64,000 nt of DNA from Wenzhouxiangella sp042310355 (GTDB taxonomy: Bacteria > Pseudomonadota > Gammaproteobacteria > Xanthomonadales > Wenzhouxiangellaceae): NCBI RefSeq assembly GCF_042310355.1, contig NZ_JBHJMR010000001.1, positions 372,001 through 436,000 of the forward strand, written 5' to 3'. Below, one piece after another: positions 1 through 8,020 of this stretch. Position numbers and translations under genes: made by a program. The notes under the pieces were generated by a model that saw nothing but the letters and a program-made list of their open reading frames with translations, did not search any database and was not told the origin of the DNA. Numbering within the stretch: position 1 is the stretch's first letter; every line of letters begins with the position of its first letter.

Positions 1-145
1 AGCCGGTAAAGATCAGGATGGCGTTGGACTTGTCGGCATCGAGCGTGCCCCAGGATTCCCAGGCCAGGCGAACATGCGGAAGCCGCCCGCCGCGGTAGAG
101 CGAAAACGGTTTCTCGAGATCGAAGTAGCGGGTGGCCGGACCCAT
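1..145 (-). CDS. metX: MetX-type homoserine/serine O-acyltransferase (5' part only)
   Basis: Only the first 48 codons lie in the window; the gene runs off the left edge. The visible N-terminus has the pattern typical of the MetX alpha/beta-hydrolase family: FDLEKPFSLYRGG, then LPHVRLAWESWGTL, then the first core strand NAILIFTG. Family members transfer an acetyl or succinyl group from CoA to homoserine (or serine) for methionine or cysteine synthesis. The catalytic Ser, Asp and His lie outside the window, so the substrate cannot be judged. The start is the ATG at 145, divergent from the photolyase gene with about 125 bp between them. Confidence 0.75.
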   Translation of the reverse strand, partial: MGPATRYFDLEKPFSLYRGGRLPHVRLAWESWGTLDADKSNAILIFTG

Positions 146-270
146 GCGCGCACTCCATGAACCAAAGCCACCATTCTAGCCCGCATCGCCGCATCGGGCA
201 CGATGAGGTGGCGACGCGACGGCGACGCCGCGCGTGCTAGCGTTGAGCGTTTCCACGGGGAGAAAGCTGC

Positions 271-1800
271 ATGGGTATTCGTCTCGGCCTGATCTGCGGC
301 GACCAGTTGCATTGGCCCAATCCGGTCTGCGCGGCGCTGGATCCGGATCGCGATCGCCTGCTGATGGGCGAGCTCGCCGGCGAGACGCGCTACGTCTGGC
401 ACCATGCGCAGAAGATCGCGCTGATCTTCTCGGCCATGCGCCATTTCGCCGAAGCCGCGGGCGATGCAGGCTGGCGCGTGGACTACCACCGCTTCGACGC
501 CGACTGCGGCATCGTGCGCTTCACGGACCTGGTCGAAAAGGCCTGCCGCGAGAACGACGTCGATGAGATCGTCGTGACCTGGCCGGGCGAGTGGCGCGTG
601 CTGGAGGAAATCCAGTCCTGGTCCGATGCCCTGGATGTGACGGTGACCCTCCTGCCCGATTCGCGGTTTTTGAGCACGCTCGAGTTCTTCAACGACTGGG
701 CGGCCGGGCGCAAGCAGCTGCGCATGGAGTTCTTCTATCGCCTCATGCGTCGCCAGACGGGCTACCTGATGGACGGCGATTCACCGGCCGGTGGCGAATG
801 GAACTTTGATCGCGCCAATCGCAAGGCCTGGAAGGGCGACCCGCCGGCGGCCAGCCCCATGTCGTTCACGCCCGACGCGATCACGCGCGAGGTGATCGCT
901 ACGGTCTCGCAGCACATCGACGCCTTCGGCGAGCTCGAAGGCTTCGACTACCCCGTCACCCGCGAGCAGGCGCGCCGCGCGCTGTCGCACTTCATGCGCT
1001 CGGCCGCCGCCCATTTCGGTGACTACCAGGACGCCATGCACAGCGACTCGGACTGGCTCTTCCACAGTCGCTTGTCGTCGAGCCTCAACATCGGCCTGCT
1101 CACGCCGACAGAGGTCTGCGACGCGGTCGAGCAGGCCTGGCGCGGCGGCGACATGCCGCTCAATGCCGCCGAGGGCTTTATCCGCCAGATCATCGGCTGG
1201 CGCGAGTTCGTCCGGGGTATCTACTGGCGCGAGATGCCGGCCTACGCCGGTCTCAACGGCCTGGGCAACGAGCGCGATCTGCCGGCTTTCTACTGGAGCG
1301 GGGAAACGGGCATGAACTGCCTGCGCGAGACCATCGGCGCGACCCGCCTCAATGCCTATGCCCACCATATCCAGCGCCTGATGGTGACCGGCAATTTCGC
1401 CCTGCTGCTCGGCGTTGTGCCCGAGCAGGTCTGCAAGTGGTACCTGGCGGTCTACGCCGACGCCTTCGACTGGGTGGAGTTGCCCAACACGCTCGGCATG
1501 GTGATGCACGCCGACGGCGGCCTGCTGGGTTCGAAACCCTACGCGGCCAGCGGCAAGTACATCGATCGCATGAGCGACTACTGCGCCGGTTGTCGTTACA
1601 AGGTCAAGGAAACGACCGGCGAGTCGGCCTGCCCGTTCAATGCGCTGTACTGGGATTTCCTGATCCGCCATCGCGAGCGCTTCGAATCCAATCCCCGCAT
1701 GAAGATGATGTACCGGCACGTCGACCGGATGAGCGGGGAGCGGCGCCGCGCGGTCGAGGCGCGGGCCGAGTCAGTCAAGCGCCGGGTCGACGAGCTGTGA
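271..1800 (+). CDS. FeS-containing cryptochrome/photolyase (bacterial (6-4) photolyase type)
   Basis: A 509-residue member of the photolyase-related (DPRP) family, which uses FAD and light to repair UV photoproducts in DNA. Cysteines at residues 350 (MNCLRET), 438 and 441 (YCAGC) and 454 (ACPFN) match, in position as well as context, the four [4Fe-4S] ligands that I recall for Agrobacterium PhrB. The N-terminal alpha/beta domain (about 1-130) would hold the antenna ribolumazine. The FAD-binding helical region includes IIGWREFVRGIYW near residue 310. The start has a good ribosome site (GGGGAG, 10 nt upstream). It stands alone, converging on the Trm112-like gene with a 2-bp gap. The substrate ((6-4) versus signalling role) is inferred from the family. 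Confidence 0.88.
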   Translation: MGIRLGLICGDQLHWPNPVCAALDPDRDRLLMGELAGETRYVWHHAQKIALIFSAMRHFAEAAGDAGWRVDYHRFDADCGIVRFTDLVEKACRENDVDEIVVTWPGEWRVLEEIQSWSDALDVTVTLLPDSRFLSTLEFFNDWAAGRKQLRMEFFYRLMRRQTGYLMDGDSPAGGEWNFDRANRKAWKGDPPAASPMSFTPDAITREVIATVSQHIDAFGELEGFDYPVTREQARRALSHFMRSAAAHFGDYQDAMHSDSDWLFHSRLSSSLNIGLLTPTEVCDAVEQAWRGGDMPLNAAEGFIRQIIGWREFVRGIYWREMPAYAGLNGLGNERDLPAFYWSGETGMNCLRETIGATRLNAYAHHIQRLMVTGNFALLLGVVPEQVCKWYLAVYADAFDWVELPNTLGMVMHADGGLLGSKPYAASGKYIDRMSDYCAGCRYKVKETTGESACPFNALYWDFLIRHRERFESNPRMKMMYRHVDRMSGERRRAVEARAESVKRRVDEL

Positions 1801-1802
1801 AT

Positions 1803-2072
1803 TCAGATCGGGTCGGTGAACTGGGTCGTGCCGATGCCGCGGTCGGGCAGCAGGACCGGGATGCCGTCGACGACCAGGTAGATGACCTTGTCGTCGCGGG
1901 TGATCAGGGCCTCGCGCGGCTTTTCCGCCACCGGGCTGTGATCGACGTACTGGACGTCACCGGCGGCGATGCGGTCAGCGAGCTTCTTGACCCGGCTTTT
2001 CTCCAGCGGCCGCAGCGGCTGGTGGCTGACCGGGCAGCACAGGATGTCGAGGAGGGGATCAGCAATGGCCAT
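1803..2072 (-). CDS. Trm112-like / UPF0434 family protein
   Basis: An 89-residue protein beginning DPLLDILCCPVSHQPL, the signature of the Trm112/YcaR family. These are small zinc-ribbon-like proteins; eukaryotic and archaeal relatives activate methyltransferases, while bacterial ones are mostly uncharacterised. Only one CC pair near residues 12-13 is visible. The usual second CPxC-type pair is missing, so zinc binding may be lost. A beta-rich C-terminal half (YLVVDGIPVLLPD) is typical. It lies between the photolyase and purE, divergent from purE by 100 bp. Confidence 0.8.
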   Translation of the reverse strand: MAIADPLLDILCCPVSHQPLRPLEKSRVKKLADRIAAGDVQYVDHSPVAEKPREALITRDDKVIYLVVDGIPVLLPDRGIGTTQFTDPI

Positions 2073-2172
2073 GCCCGTGATTGTATCCGCTCGGCGCCGG
2101 CGCGGGAAGCGCGTTTACTCGGGCTCCGGGCGCTGCTAACATTCTCGCTTTTCCCCTGCGGGAGGGACCGTC

Positions 2173-2667
2173 ATGGCGAGTGAACCCCTGGTCGGCATCA
2201 TCATGGGCTCGAAAAGCGACTGGGAGACGATGTCGCACGCGGTCGACATGCTCGAGGCGCTCGATGTGCCCCACGAGGTCAAGGTCGTGTCCGCACACCG
2301 TACGCCCGAGGCAATGTTCGAGTACGCCGAATCGGCCGAGCAGCGCGGTATCGAGGTGATTGTCGCCGGTGCCGGCGGCGCGGCGCACCTTCCCGGCATG
2401 GTCGCTTCCCGGACCGTGCTGCCGGTGCTCGGCGTGCCGGTGCAGTCGCGCGCCCTCAACGGTCTCGACTCGCTGCTGTCGATCGCCCAGATGCCGGGCG
2501 GCGTGCCGGTCGGCACCCTGGCCATCGGCAGGGCGGGTGCGATCAACGCCGGGCTGCTGGCCGCATCGATGCTCGGCCAGGCCCATCCCGACATCCGCGA
2601 TCGCTATCGCCAGTGGCGGCAGCAACAGACCGATGCCGTCCTGGCCGCGACCGACCCGCGTTCATGA
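2173..2667 (+). CDS. purE: N5-carboxyaminoimidazole ribonucleotide mutase PurE
   Basis: The 164-residue catalytic subunit of the purine pathway; it converts N5-CAIR to CAIR. The substrate loops are intact: GSKSDWETM near the N-terminus, SAHRTPE at about residue 44, and AGAGGAAHLPGM around 70-80. The length and the short N-terminus match class I bacterial PurE. A GGGAGGGA ribosome site precedes the ATG. The stop overlaps the purK start (ATGA), so the two are translationally coupled and supply consecutive steps. Confidence 0.97.
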   Translation: MASEPLVGIIMGSKSDWETMSHAVDMLEALDVPHEVKVVSAHRTPEAMFEYAESAEQRGIEVIVAGAGGAAHLPGMVASRTVLPVLGVPVQSRALNGLDSLLSIAQMPGGVPVGTLAIGRAGAINAGLLAASMLGQAHPDIRDRYRQWRQQQTDAVLAATDPRS

Positions 2668-3791
2668 GCAGGATCGGCATTCTCGGCGGCGGGCAACTGG
2701 CTCGCATGATGGCGCAGGCCGGGCTGGAGCTGGGCGCGGACTTCGTTTTTCTCGATCCCAAGCCGGATGCCTGCGCCGGCCCGCTCGGCCAGCTGATCGT
2801 CGCCGACTGGAGCGACCCGGCGGCGCTGGCGCAGCTGGCGGACTGTGATCGCATTACCTGCGACTTCGAGAACGTGCCGGCCGCGGTCCTCGAGGGCCTG
2901 GCCGAGTCCGGGCATCCGGTTCGCCCGGCCGCGAACGCCTTCTCCGCGGCGCAGGATCGCTTGACCGAGAAGCGCCTGATCGAGTCCCTCGGTATCGAGG
3001 TGGCGCCTTTCGCGCCGGTTTCCGGTCGCACCGACCTGCTCGAAGCACTCGACCGCATCGGCTATCCCGCGCTGCTCAAGACCCGGCGCATGGGTTACGA
3101 CGGCAAGGGGCAGTATCTGCTTCGTTCGCGTGAAGACCTCGAGCCGGCCTGGGCCGAGCTGGGTGATCACGATCTGATTCTCGAAGGCTGGGTCGACTTC
3201 GACTTCGAGTGCGCGATCACGGTCGTGCGCAGCGCCACCGGCGAAATGCGCTGCTATCCCCTCTCGCGCACCGTACATGCCGACGGCATGCTGCGGTTGG
3301 TGGCTGCACCGGCGGGCGTGGACGACGGCCTGCGCAAGCGCGCCGAGGCCTGCGGCAAGCTGCTGGCCGAGCACCTGGACTACGTCGGCTGCCTGACCCT
3401 CGAGCTGTTCGTCGCCGGCGATCGTATCCTGGGCAACGAGTTTGCCCCGCGCGTGCACAATTCCGCCCACTGGACCATCGAGGGCGCGGTCTGTTCACAG
3501 TTCGAGAATCACATCCGGGCCGTCTGCGACCTGCCCCTGGGCAGCACCGAGCTGCGCGCGCCGTCGCTGATGTTCAACTGGATCGGCGAGATGCCGCCGG
3601 CTGGTGAATGGCTGCGGGTCCCGGACCTGCACTGGCACGACTACGCCAAGCAGGACAGGCCCGGCCGCAAGGTCGGCCATGCCACGCTGATGGCCGAGAC
3701 CTGGCCCGCGCTGGTGCCCGTCGCGCTCGAGCTCGAGCGCAAATTGCCCGAGCCGCTCGATCGCCTGCTCGCCGATCTGGTGAAGATCTGA
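2664..3791 (+). CDS. purK: N5-carboxyaminoimidazole ribonucleotide synthase PurK
   Basis: A 375-residue ATP-grasp enzyme that makes N5-CAIR from AIR, bicarbonate and ATP, the substrate of PurE. Visible features are the N-terminal IGILGGGQLARMM, the ATP-grasp core (LLKTRRMGYDGKGQ, then the EGWVDFDFE strand) and the late metal-binding NEFAPRVHNSAHWT segment. The ATG overlapping the purE stop (ATGA) was chosen over an in-frame start 51 bp upstream because it gives the canonical N-terminus. The gene ends 9 bp before the convergent DUF1543 gene. Confidence 0.97.
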   Translation: MSRIGILGGGQLARMMAQAGLELGADFVFLDPKPDACAGPLGQLIVADWSDPAALAQLADCDRITCDFENVPAAVLEGLAESGHPVRPAANAFSAAQDRLTEKRLIESLGIEVAPFAPVSGRTDLLEALDRIGYPALLKTRRMGYDGKGQYLLRSREDLEPAWAELGDHDLILEGWVDFDFECAITVVRSATGEMRCYPLSRTVHADGMLRLVAAPAGVDDGLRKRAEACGKLLAEHLDYVGCLTLELFVAGDRILGNEFAPRVHNSAHWTIEGAVCSQFENHIRAVCDLPLGSTELRAPSLMFNWIGEMPPAGEWLRVPDLHWHDYAKQDRPGRKVGHATLMAETWPALVPVALELERKLPEPLDRLLADLVKI

Positions 3792-3800
3792 AGCCAGTGA

Positions 3801-4370
3801 TCAGCCCGGCTGCTGTCGCTGCCGCCACTCGGCGACGCTGCGCCGGGGAATCGGGAGGTAGCCGTTGGTGACGGCCGGCTCGCCGGCTCGGGGATCAGGC
3901 TCGAGATGGATATGCCACTCCTGCGACGAGCCCGGGCGTACTTCGAGCACATCGTCGATATCGTAGAGATCGTCGCGATGGACCGAATCGCGGCCGATCA
4001 GCAGCTCCTTGCGGGCCCGCGCCTTGACTTCGGCCAGCGACTGTCCCGGATAGAGCGCATAGGCGTGGCGCTCCCAAAGCTCGCCCGGGGCGTAGCCGCC
4101 GATGTTGACGAAGTACAGGCGCATGCCGGTCTCCGAGGGCGCCCGCGACAGTGCCACCTGATAGCCCGGCACCTGTTCGATTCGCGCCCATGCGTCGATG
4201 TGCAGTCCGTCCGGGTCGCCGAACCACTGATCGAGCAACTGATGGTGGGTTGCCTCGATATCCGTCCCCAGCGCGAAGGCGATATCGTGCAATTCGACCC
4301 GGCAGCCGGCGATGCGCCCGCCCAGGCACACGACGAAGAGCGAGGGCTGGCGTGCGTCTTCAGTGCTCAT
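3801..4370 (-). CDS. DUF1543 domain protein
   Basis: A 189-residue protein with the DUF1543 pattern: LFVVCLGGRI...VELHDIAFALG at the N-terminus, then QWFGDPDGLHIDAW and LYFVNIGGY. The function of the family is unknown. No signal peptide or membrane segment is seen. Its start lies 11 bp inside the end of the ABC ATPase gene, so it is the third gene of a leftward aminotransferase-ATPase-DUF1543 operon. Nothing in the sequence ties it firmly to either partner. Confidence 0.8.
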   Translation of the reverse strand: MSTEDARQPSLFVVCLGGRIAGCRVELHDIAFALGTDIEATHHQLLDQWFGDPDGLHIDAWARIEQVPGYQVALSRAPSETGMRLYFVNIGGYAPGELWERHAYALYPGQSLAEVKARARKELLIGRDSVHRDDLYDIDDVLEVRPGSSQEWHIHLEPDPRAGEPAVTNGYLPIPRRSVAEWRQRQQPG

Positions 4371-5427
4371 GTTGGCTCGGGCTGATGAAGGATTCGGCCT
4401 GCGCCGTTGGAAACAGCACCAGGTGGCGCGCGTCCAGGGTCACGCCGATGAGCTCGTCGACGGCGTAGTCATCGTGGCTGGGGAACAACGCCGCGATTTC
4501 CTCGCCGGTGTCGAGCCGCAGGCGGTAGAGAATCTGCGCGCCCTGGAACTGGCGGGCCACCACCCGTGCGCGCGGGCCGTCGGCGTCGGGACGGATATCG
4601 TCGGGGCGGATGAGCAGGGCCAACTCGTCGCCTTCGGGTCGTTCCCGCGGCAGCGCCGAACGGCCCAGGCCGTGAACCAGCATCTCCTCCTCGACATGCG
4701 CCTGCAGGTAACTGCCTCGACCGGTGAAGGCGGCCACGTAGTGGCTGGCCGGGCGGTGGTAGAGCTGGTAGGGCGAATCCCATTGCAGCATGCGTCCGTC
4801 CTTGAGCAGCCCCACCCGGTCGGCTAGGGCGAAGGCTTCCTGCTGATCATGGGTGACCATCAGCGTAGCCGTGCCGCGTGCCTTGAGAATGCTGCGGACC
4901 TCCTCGCCGACGTGGCGCCGAAGGCGGGCGTCGAGGTTGGAGAAGGGCTCGTCCATCAACAGCACGTCCGGCTCGGGCGCCAGGGCGCGCGCCAGGGCCA
5001 CGCGCTGTTGCTGGCCGCCGGAAAGCTCGTGGGGATAGCGATGCGAGTAGCCGCCCAGGCCGGTCAGCTCGAGCAACTCGTCGATGCGGCGCCCGCGCTC
5101 GGCACGCGAGAGCTTGCGCAGGCCGAACCCGACATTACCGGCCACGTCGAGGTGCGGGAACAGCGCATGGTCCTGGAACACCATGCCGACGCTGCGCTTT
5201 TCCGGGGCCAGCCGGAAGTCGGGCGTCGAGGCGACCCGGCCGCCGATGCGAATCTCGCCGGCGCGCAGCGGTTCGAAGCCGGCGATGGCGCGCAGGGCCG
5301 TGGTCTTGCCGCAACCCGACGCGCCCAGCAGGCAACCGATTTCGCCGACGTCGAGCTCGAAACTCAGGCCGCGAATGACGCTGGTCTCCTCGTAGCCGAG
5401 CCAGATATCGTCGACTTCGAGAATCAT
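4360..5427 (-). CDS. ABC transporter ATP-binding protein (FbpC/PotA-like), no cognate permease nearby
   Basis: A 355-residue ATPase: Walker A GASGCGKTT near residue 35, Q-loop MVFQDHALFPHL, signature LSGGQQQRVALARAL, Walker B VLLMDEPFSNLD and switch MVTHDQQEAFALADR. A C-terminal extension of about 120 residues resembles the TOBE/OB regulatory domain of iron(III), sulfate or polyamine importers (LLIRPDDIRPDADG). The start at 5427 overlaps the aminotransferase stop (ATGA). No permease or binding-protein gene lies next to it, so its substrate is unknown and its membrane partner must be elsewhere. The long upstream in-frame extension is a shadow of the aminotransferase. Confidence 0.88.
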   Translation of the reverse strand: MILEVDDIWLGYEETSVIRGLSFELDVGEIGCLLGASGCGKTTALRAIAGFEPLRAGEIRIGGRVASTPDFRLAPEKRSVGMVFQDHALFPHLDVAGNVGFGLRKLSRAERGRRIDELLELTGLGGYSHRYPHELSGGQQQRVALARALAPEPDVLLMDEPFSNLDARLRRHVGEEVRSILKARGTATLMVTHDQQEAFALADRVGLLKDGRMLQWDSPYQLYHRPASHYVAAFTGRGSYLQAHVEEEMLVHGLGRSALPRERPEGDELALLIRPDDIRPDADGPRARVVARQFQGAQILYRLRLDTGEEIAALFPSHDDYAVDELIGVTLDARHLVLFPTAQAESFISPSQHEH

Positions 5428-6602
5428 GGGCAGTAGCGCTTGCGGATACTCGAGGTGACCACATCGGCAATGCGGTCGACCTCGTCCTCGTCCACGATCA
5501 GGGGCGGCAGCAGGCGAACGGTCCGGCCGCGGGTGACGTTGATGATCACGCCGGCGTCGAGGGCGTCGGCCTTCAGGTCGGCGCAGTCGCGGTCGAGTTC
5601 GATCCCCACCATCAGTCCGCGGCCACGAATCTCCCTGACCGGAGGCAGTCCGTCGAGTCCCTGCCGAAGCCGGTCGACGAGTCGGCGGCCGGCGCTGGCG
5701 GCGCGCGCGCCGATGCCGTCCTCGCGCATGATGTCGATGACGGTCAGCGCCGCGCGGCAGGCGAGGGGATTGCCGCCGAAGGTCGTGCCGTGGCTGCCCG
5801 GCTTCATCAACGCGGCCACAGGCTCGCGCGCCAGGCAGGCAGCCACCGGCACACCGTTGCCCAGCGCCTTGGCCACGGTGACGACATCGGGTTCGAGGCC
5901 GGCGTGATGCTGGAAGGCGAACCAGCATCCGCTGCGGTTCATGCCGCTCTGGATCTCGTCGAGCATCAGCAGGGCGCCGTGCTCGTCGCACAGACGGCGC
6001 AGACCGGGCAGGTAGTCGTCGGGCGGTACGTGCACACCGCCCTCGCCCTGGATCGATTCGACCAGCACGGCGACGATCCCGGGGTTGTCGGCCAGGGCCC
6101 GCTCGGCCGCGTCCGTGTCGCCGAACGGCACCCGCACGAAGCCCTCGACCAGCGGCGCGTAGCCGTCCTGGATGGCGGGGTTGCCCGAAGCGCTGATGCC
6201 GGCCAGGGTGCGGCCGTGAAAGCCGTGTTCGGCGACCAGGACGGCCGGGCGCTCGATGCCCCGCTCGCGGGCGTGCAGGCGCGAAAGCTTGAGTGCGCAC
6301 TCGATCGCCTCGGCGCCGGTGTTGGCGATGAAGGCGGCGTCCAGGCCGCTGATTTCGGACAGCGCCTCGCCGAGTTGCTCCTGCAGGGGCAGCTCGACGA
6401 TGTTGGCCGTGTGGATGAGCTTGTGCGCCTGGTCGGCGATCGCGTCGGCCAGTTTCGGATGGGCATGGCCCAGGCTGCACACACCGATGCCGGAGATGGC
6501 GTCGAGGTGGCGCTTGCCCTGATCGTCGACCAGCCAGGCGCCCTCGCCGCGGACGATGCGCACCGGCATGCGCGCATAGGTGTTGAACAGATGCGTCATC
6601 AA
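5424..6602 (-). CDS. argD: Class III PLP aminotransferase, acetylornithine/succinyldiaminopimelate type
   Basis: A 392-residue fold-type I aminotransferase. It carries NTGAEAIECALKLSR (phosphate binding), FHGRTLAGISASGNP, the acidic LMLDEIQSGMNRSG segment and the PLP-lysine region MKPGSHGTTFGGNPLACRAAL, although the lysine sits as LMKPGSHG. Length and N-terminus (HLFNTYARMPVRIVRGEGAWL) match ArgD. It would act in arginine and/or lysine synthesis; no other arg gene is nearby. It is the first gene of the leftward operon with the ABC ATPase. A different omega-amino acid substrate cannot be excluded. Confidence 0.85.
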   Translation of the reverse strand: MMTHLFNTYARMPVRIVRGEGAWLVDDQGKRHLDAISGIGVCSLGHAHPKLADAIADQAHKLIHTANIVELPLQEQLGEALSEISGLDAAFIANTGAEAIECALKLSRLHARERGIERPAVLVAEHGFHGRTLAGISASGNPAIQDGYAPLVEGFVRVPFGDTDAAERALADNPGIVAVLVESIQGEGGVHVPPDDYLPGLRRLCDEHGALLMLDEIQSGMNRSGCWFAFQHHAGLEPDVVTVAKALGNGVPVAACLAREPVAALMKPGSHGTTFGGNPLACRAALTVIDIMREDGIGARAASAGRRLVDRLRQGLDGLPPVREIRGRGLMVGIELDRDCADLKADALDAGVIINVTRGRTVRLLPPLIVDEDEVDRIADVVTSSIRKRYCP

Positions 6603-6647
6603 GCGCGTCGGAAAGTGAAGGACGCGGTCATTCTACCGCTGATCGGG

Positions 6648-6675
6648 TACCGGCGGCGCGTTCGCGCCGCCGGTA
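6648..6675. terminator. Strong GC hairpin downstream of sodB
   Basis: A perfect 12-bp stem (TACCGGCGGCGC paired with its complement) around a 4-nt loop. It lies 18 bp past the sodB stop and before the aminotransferase start. There is no T-tract on either side, so intrinsic termination is uncertain. It could instead stabilise the sodB message or be a REP-like palindrome. Confidence 0.5.
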
Positions 6676-6693
6676 ATGGGCCGGCCGATGCGC

Positions 6694-7275
6694 TCAGCCG
6701 TGAAGGCGCGAGGCGACGAAGTCCCAGTCGACGATTTCAAGGAACGCTTCGACGTACTTGGGGCGGGCGTTGCGGTAGTCGATGTAGTAGGCGTGTTCCC
6801 AGACGTCGCAGCCGAGCAGGGCGGTGTTGTCGCTCAGCAGCGGGTTCTCGGCGTTGGGCGTGGAGGTCACTTCCAGCTTGCCGTCCGGGGTCTGAACCAG
6901 CCAGCCCCAGCCGGATCCGAAGCGCTTGACGCAGGCTTGCGTGAAAGCGTCGACGAAGCGGTTGTAGTCGCCGAAGTCGCGCTGGATCAGCTCGCCGAGC
7001 TTGCCTTCGGGCTGCTTGCCGCCGTCGGGCGTCATGCAGCGCCAGTACAGGTTGTGATTCCAGATCTGGCCGGCGTTGTTGAACATCGGGCCGGAGGATT
7101 TGCGCACGATTTCCTCGAGGTCCATGTCGGCGAACTCGGTGCCGTCGATCATGCCGTTGAGGGTGGTCACGTAGGTCTGGTGGTGCTTGCCGTAGTGGTA
7201 GTCGAGCGTCTCGCGGGAAATATTGGGTGCGAGCGCATCCATCGAGTAGGGCAGTTCGGGAAGCTCAAAAGCCAT
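6694..7275 (-). CDS. sodB: Fe-type superoxide dismutase
   Basis: A 193-residue cytoplasmic enzyme converting superoxide to peroxide and oxygen. The four metal ligands are visible: the N-terminal His (NISRETLDYHYGKHHQTY region), the His in WNHNLYW, and Asp and His in DVWEHAYYIDYRN. GSGWGWLV and the overall pattern fit the Fe/Mn family, closer to the iron form. The start at 7275 (MAFELPELPY) is supported by a GGAGGAAC ribosome site and discards 27 upstream in-frame residues. It is monocistronic. Confidence 0.95.
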   Translation of the reverse strand: MAFELPELPYSMDALAPNISRETLDYHYGKHHQTYVTTLNGMIDGTEFADMDLEEIVRKSSGPMFNNAGQIWNHNLYWRCMTPDGGKQPEGKLGELIQRDFGDYNRFVDAFTQACVKRFGSGWGWLVQTPDGKLEVTSTPNAENPLLSDNTALLGCDVWEHAYYIDYRNARPKYVEAFLEIVDWDFVASRLHG

Positions 7276-7368
7276 GGTGCGTTCCTCCGTTGCTTGGACA
7301 GTCAATAAACTATGTGCGAATGATAAACCCTTCGTTTCAAGGGGGCGCGAATCCACGCTACCTGGCGT

Positions 7369-7989
7369 TCATCCGATTTCATCCTCGATTTCCTGGAGAT
7401 GACGCCAGCGGTTGACGATATTGCAAAAAAGCGAGGCCGTCCGTTCGGTATCGTAGGCGGCCGAGTGGGCCTGGCTCTTGTCCCAGTCGAGGCCGGCGGC
7501 GACCACTGCCCGCGCCAGTACGGTCTGACCATAGGCCAGGCCGCCGAGCGTGGCGGTGTCGAAGCAGCTGAAGGGGTGGAAGGGGTTGCGTTTGTAGCCG
7601 GTGCGCTCGACCGCTGCGTTGAGGAAACCGAGGTCGAAATGCGCATTGTGGCCGACCAGCACGGCGCGCTTGCAGCCGGTCTCGCGCAGGCTGTGTCGTA
7701 CCGGCAGGAACAGCTGCTGCAGGGCCTCGCGCTCGGTCACCGCCGGGCGCAGCGGGTGGTCGGGGCGAATGCCGTTGAACTCGAGCGCGGCTTCTTCGAT
7801 GTTGGCGCCCTCGAAGGGCTTGATATGCTGCATCATGACCTCGCCGGGCGAAAGCCAGCCGTCTTCATCCATTTCGATGATGCACATGGCCAGTTCCAGC
7901 AGGGCATCGGTTCGAGCGTTGAAGCCGCCGGTTTCGACGTCGACGACTACGGGCTGGAAACCGCGGAAGCGGTTGACGATTGAAGGCAT
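7369..7989 (-). CDS. rnt: Ribonuclease T
   Basis: A 206-residue DEDDh 3'-5' exonuclease that trims the 3' ends of tRNA and other stable RNAs. Exo I is VVVDVETGGF (catalytic Asp and Glu), exo II is HNAHFDLGFLN, and exo III is HSAAYDTERTASLF (His and Asp). The N-terminus RFRGFQPVVVDVETGGF is typical of RNase T. The start at MPSIVN was preferred; upstream in-frame residues are unlike the family. It is divergent from the TraB gene with only 31 bp between starts. Confidence 0.95.
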   Translation of the reverse strand: MPSIVNRFRGFQPVVVDVETGGFNARTDALLELAMCIIEMDEDGWLSPGEVMMQHIKPFEGANIEEAALEFNGIRPDHPLRPAVTEREALQQLFLPVRHSLRETGCKRAVLVGHNAHFDLGFLNAAVERTGYKRNPFHPFSCFDTATLGGLAYGQTVLARAVVAAGLDWDKSQAHSAAYDTERTASLFCNIVNRWRHLQEIEDEIG

Positions 7990-8020
7990 GAGAATGCGAG
8001 CAGGCAAAAGAGGCAGGATA

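Noticed and set aside
5428..6480. N-terminal extension of the ABC ATPase frame
   Set aside because: It is Arg/Gly/Pro-rich shadow of the aminotransferase; ATG 5427 gives the normal ATPase start.
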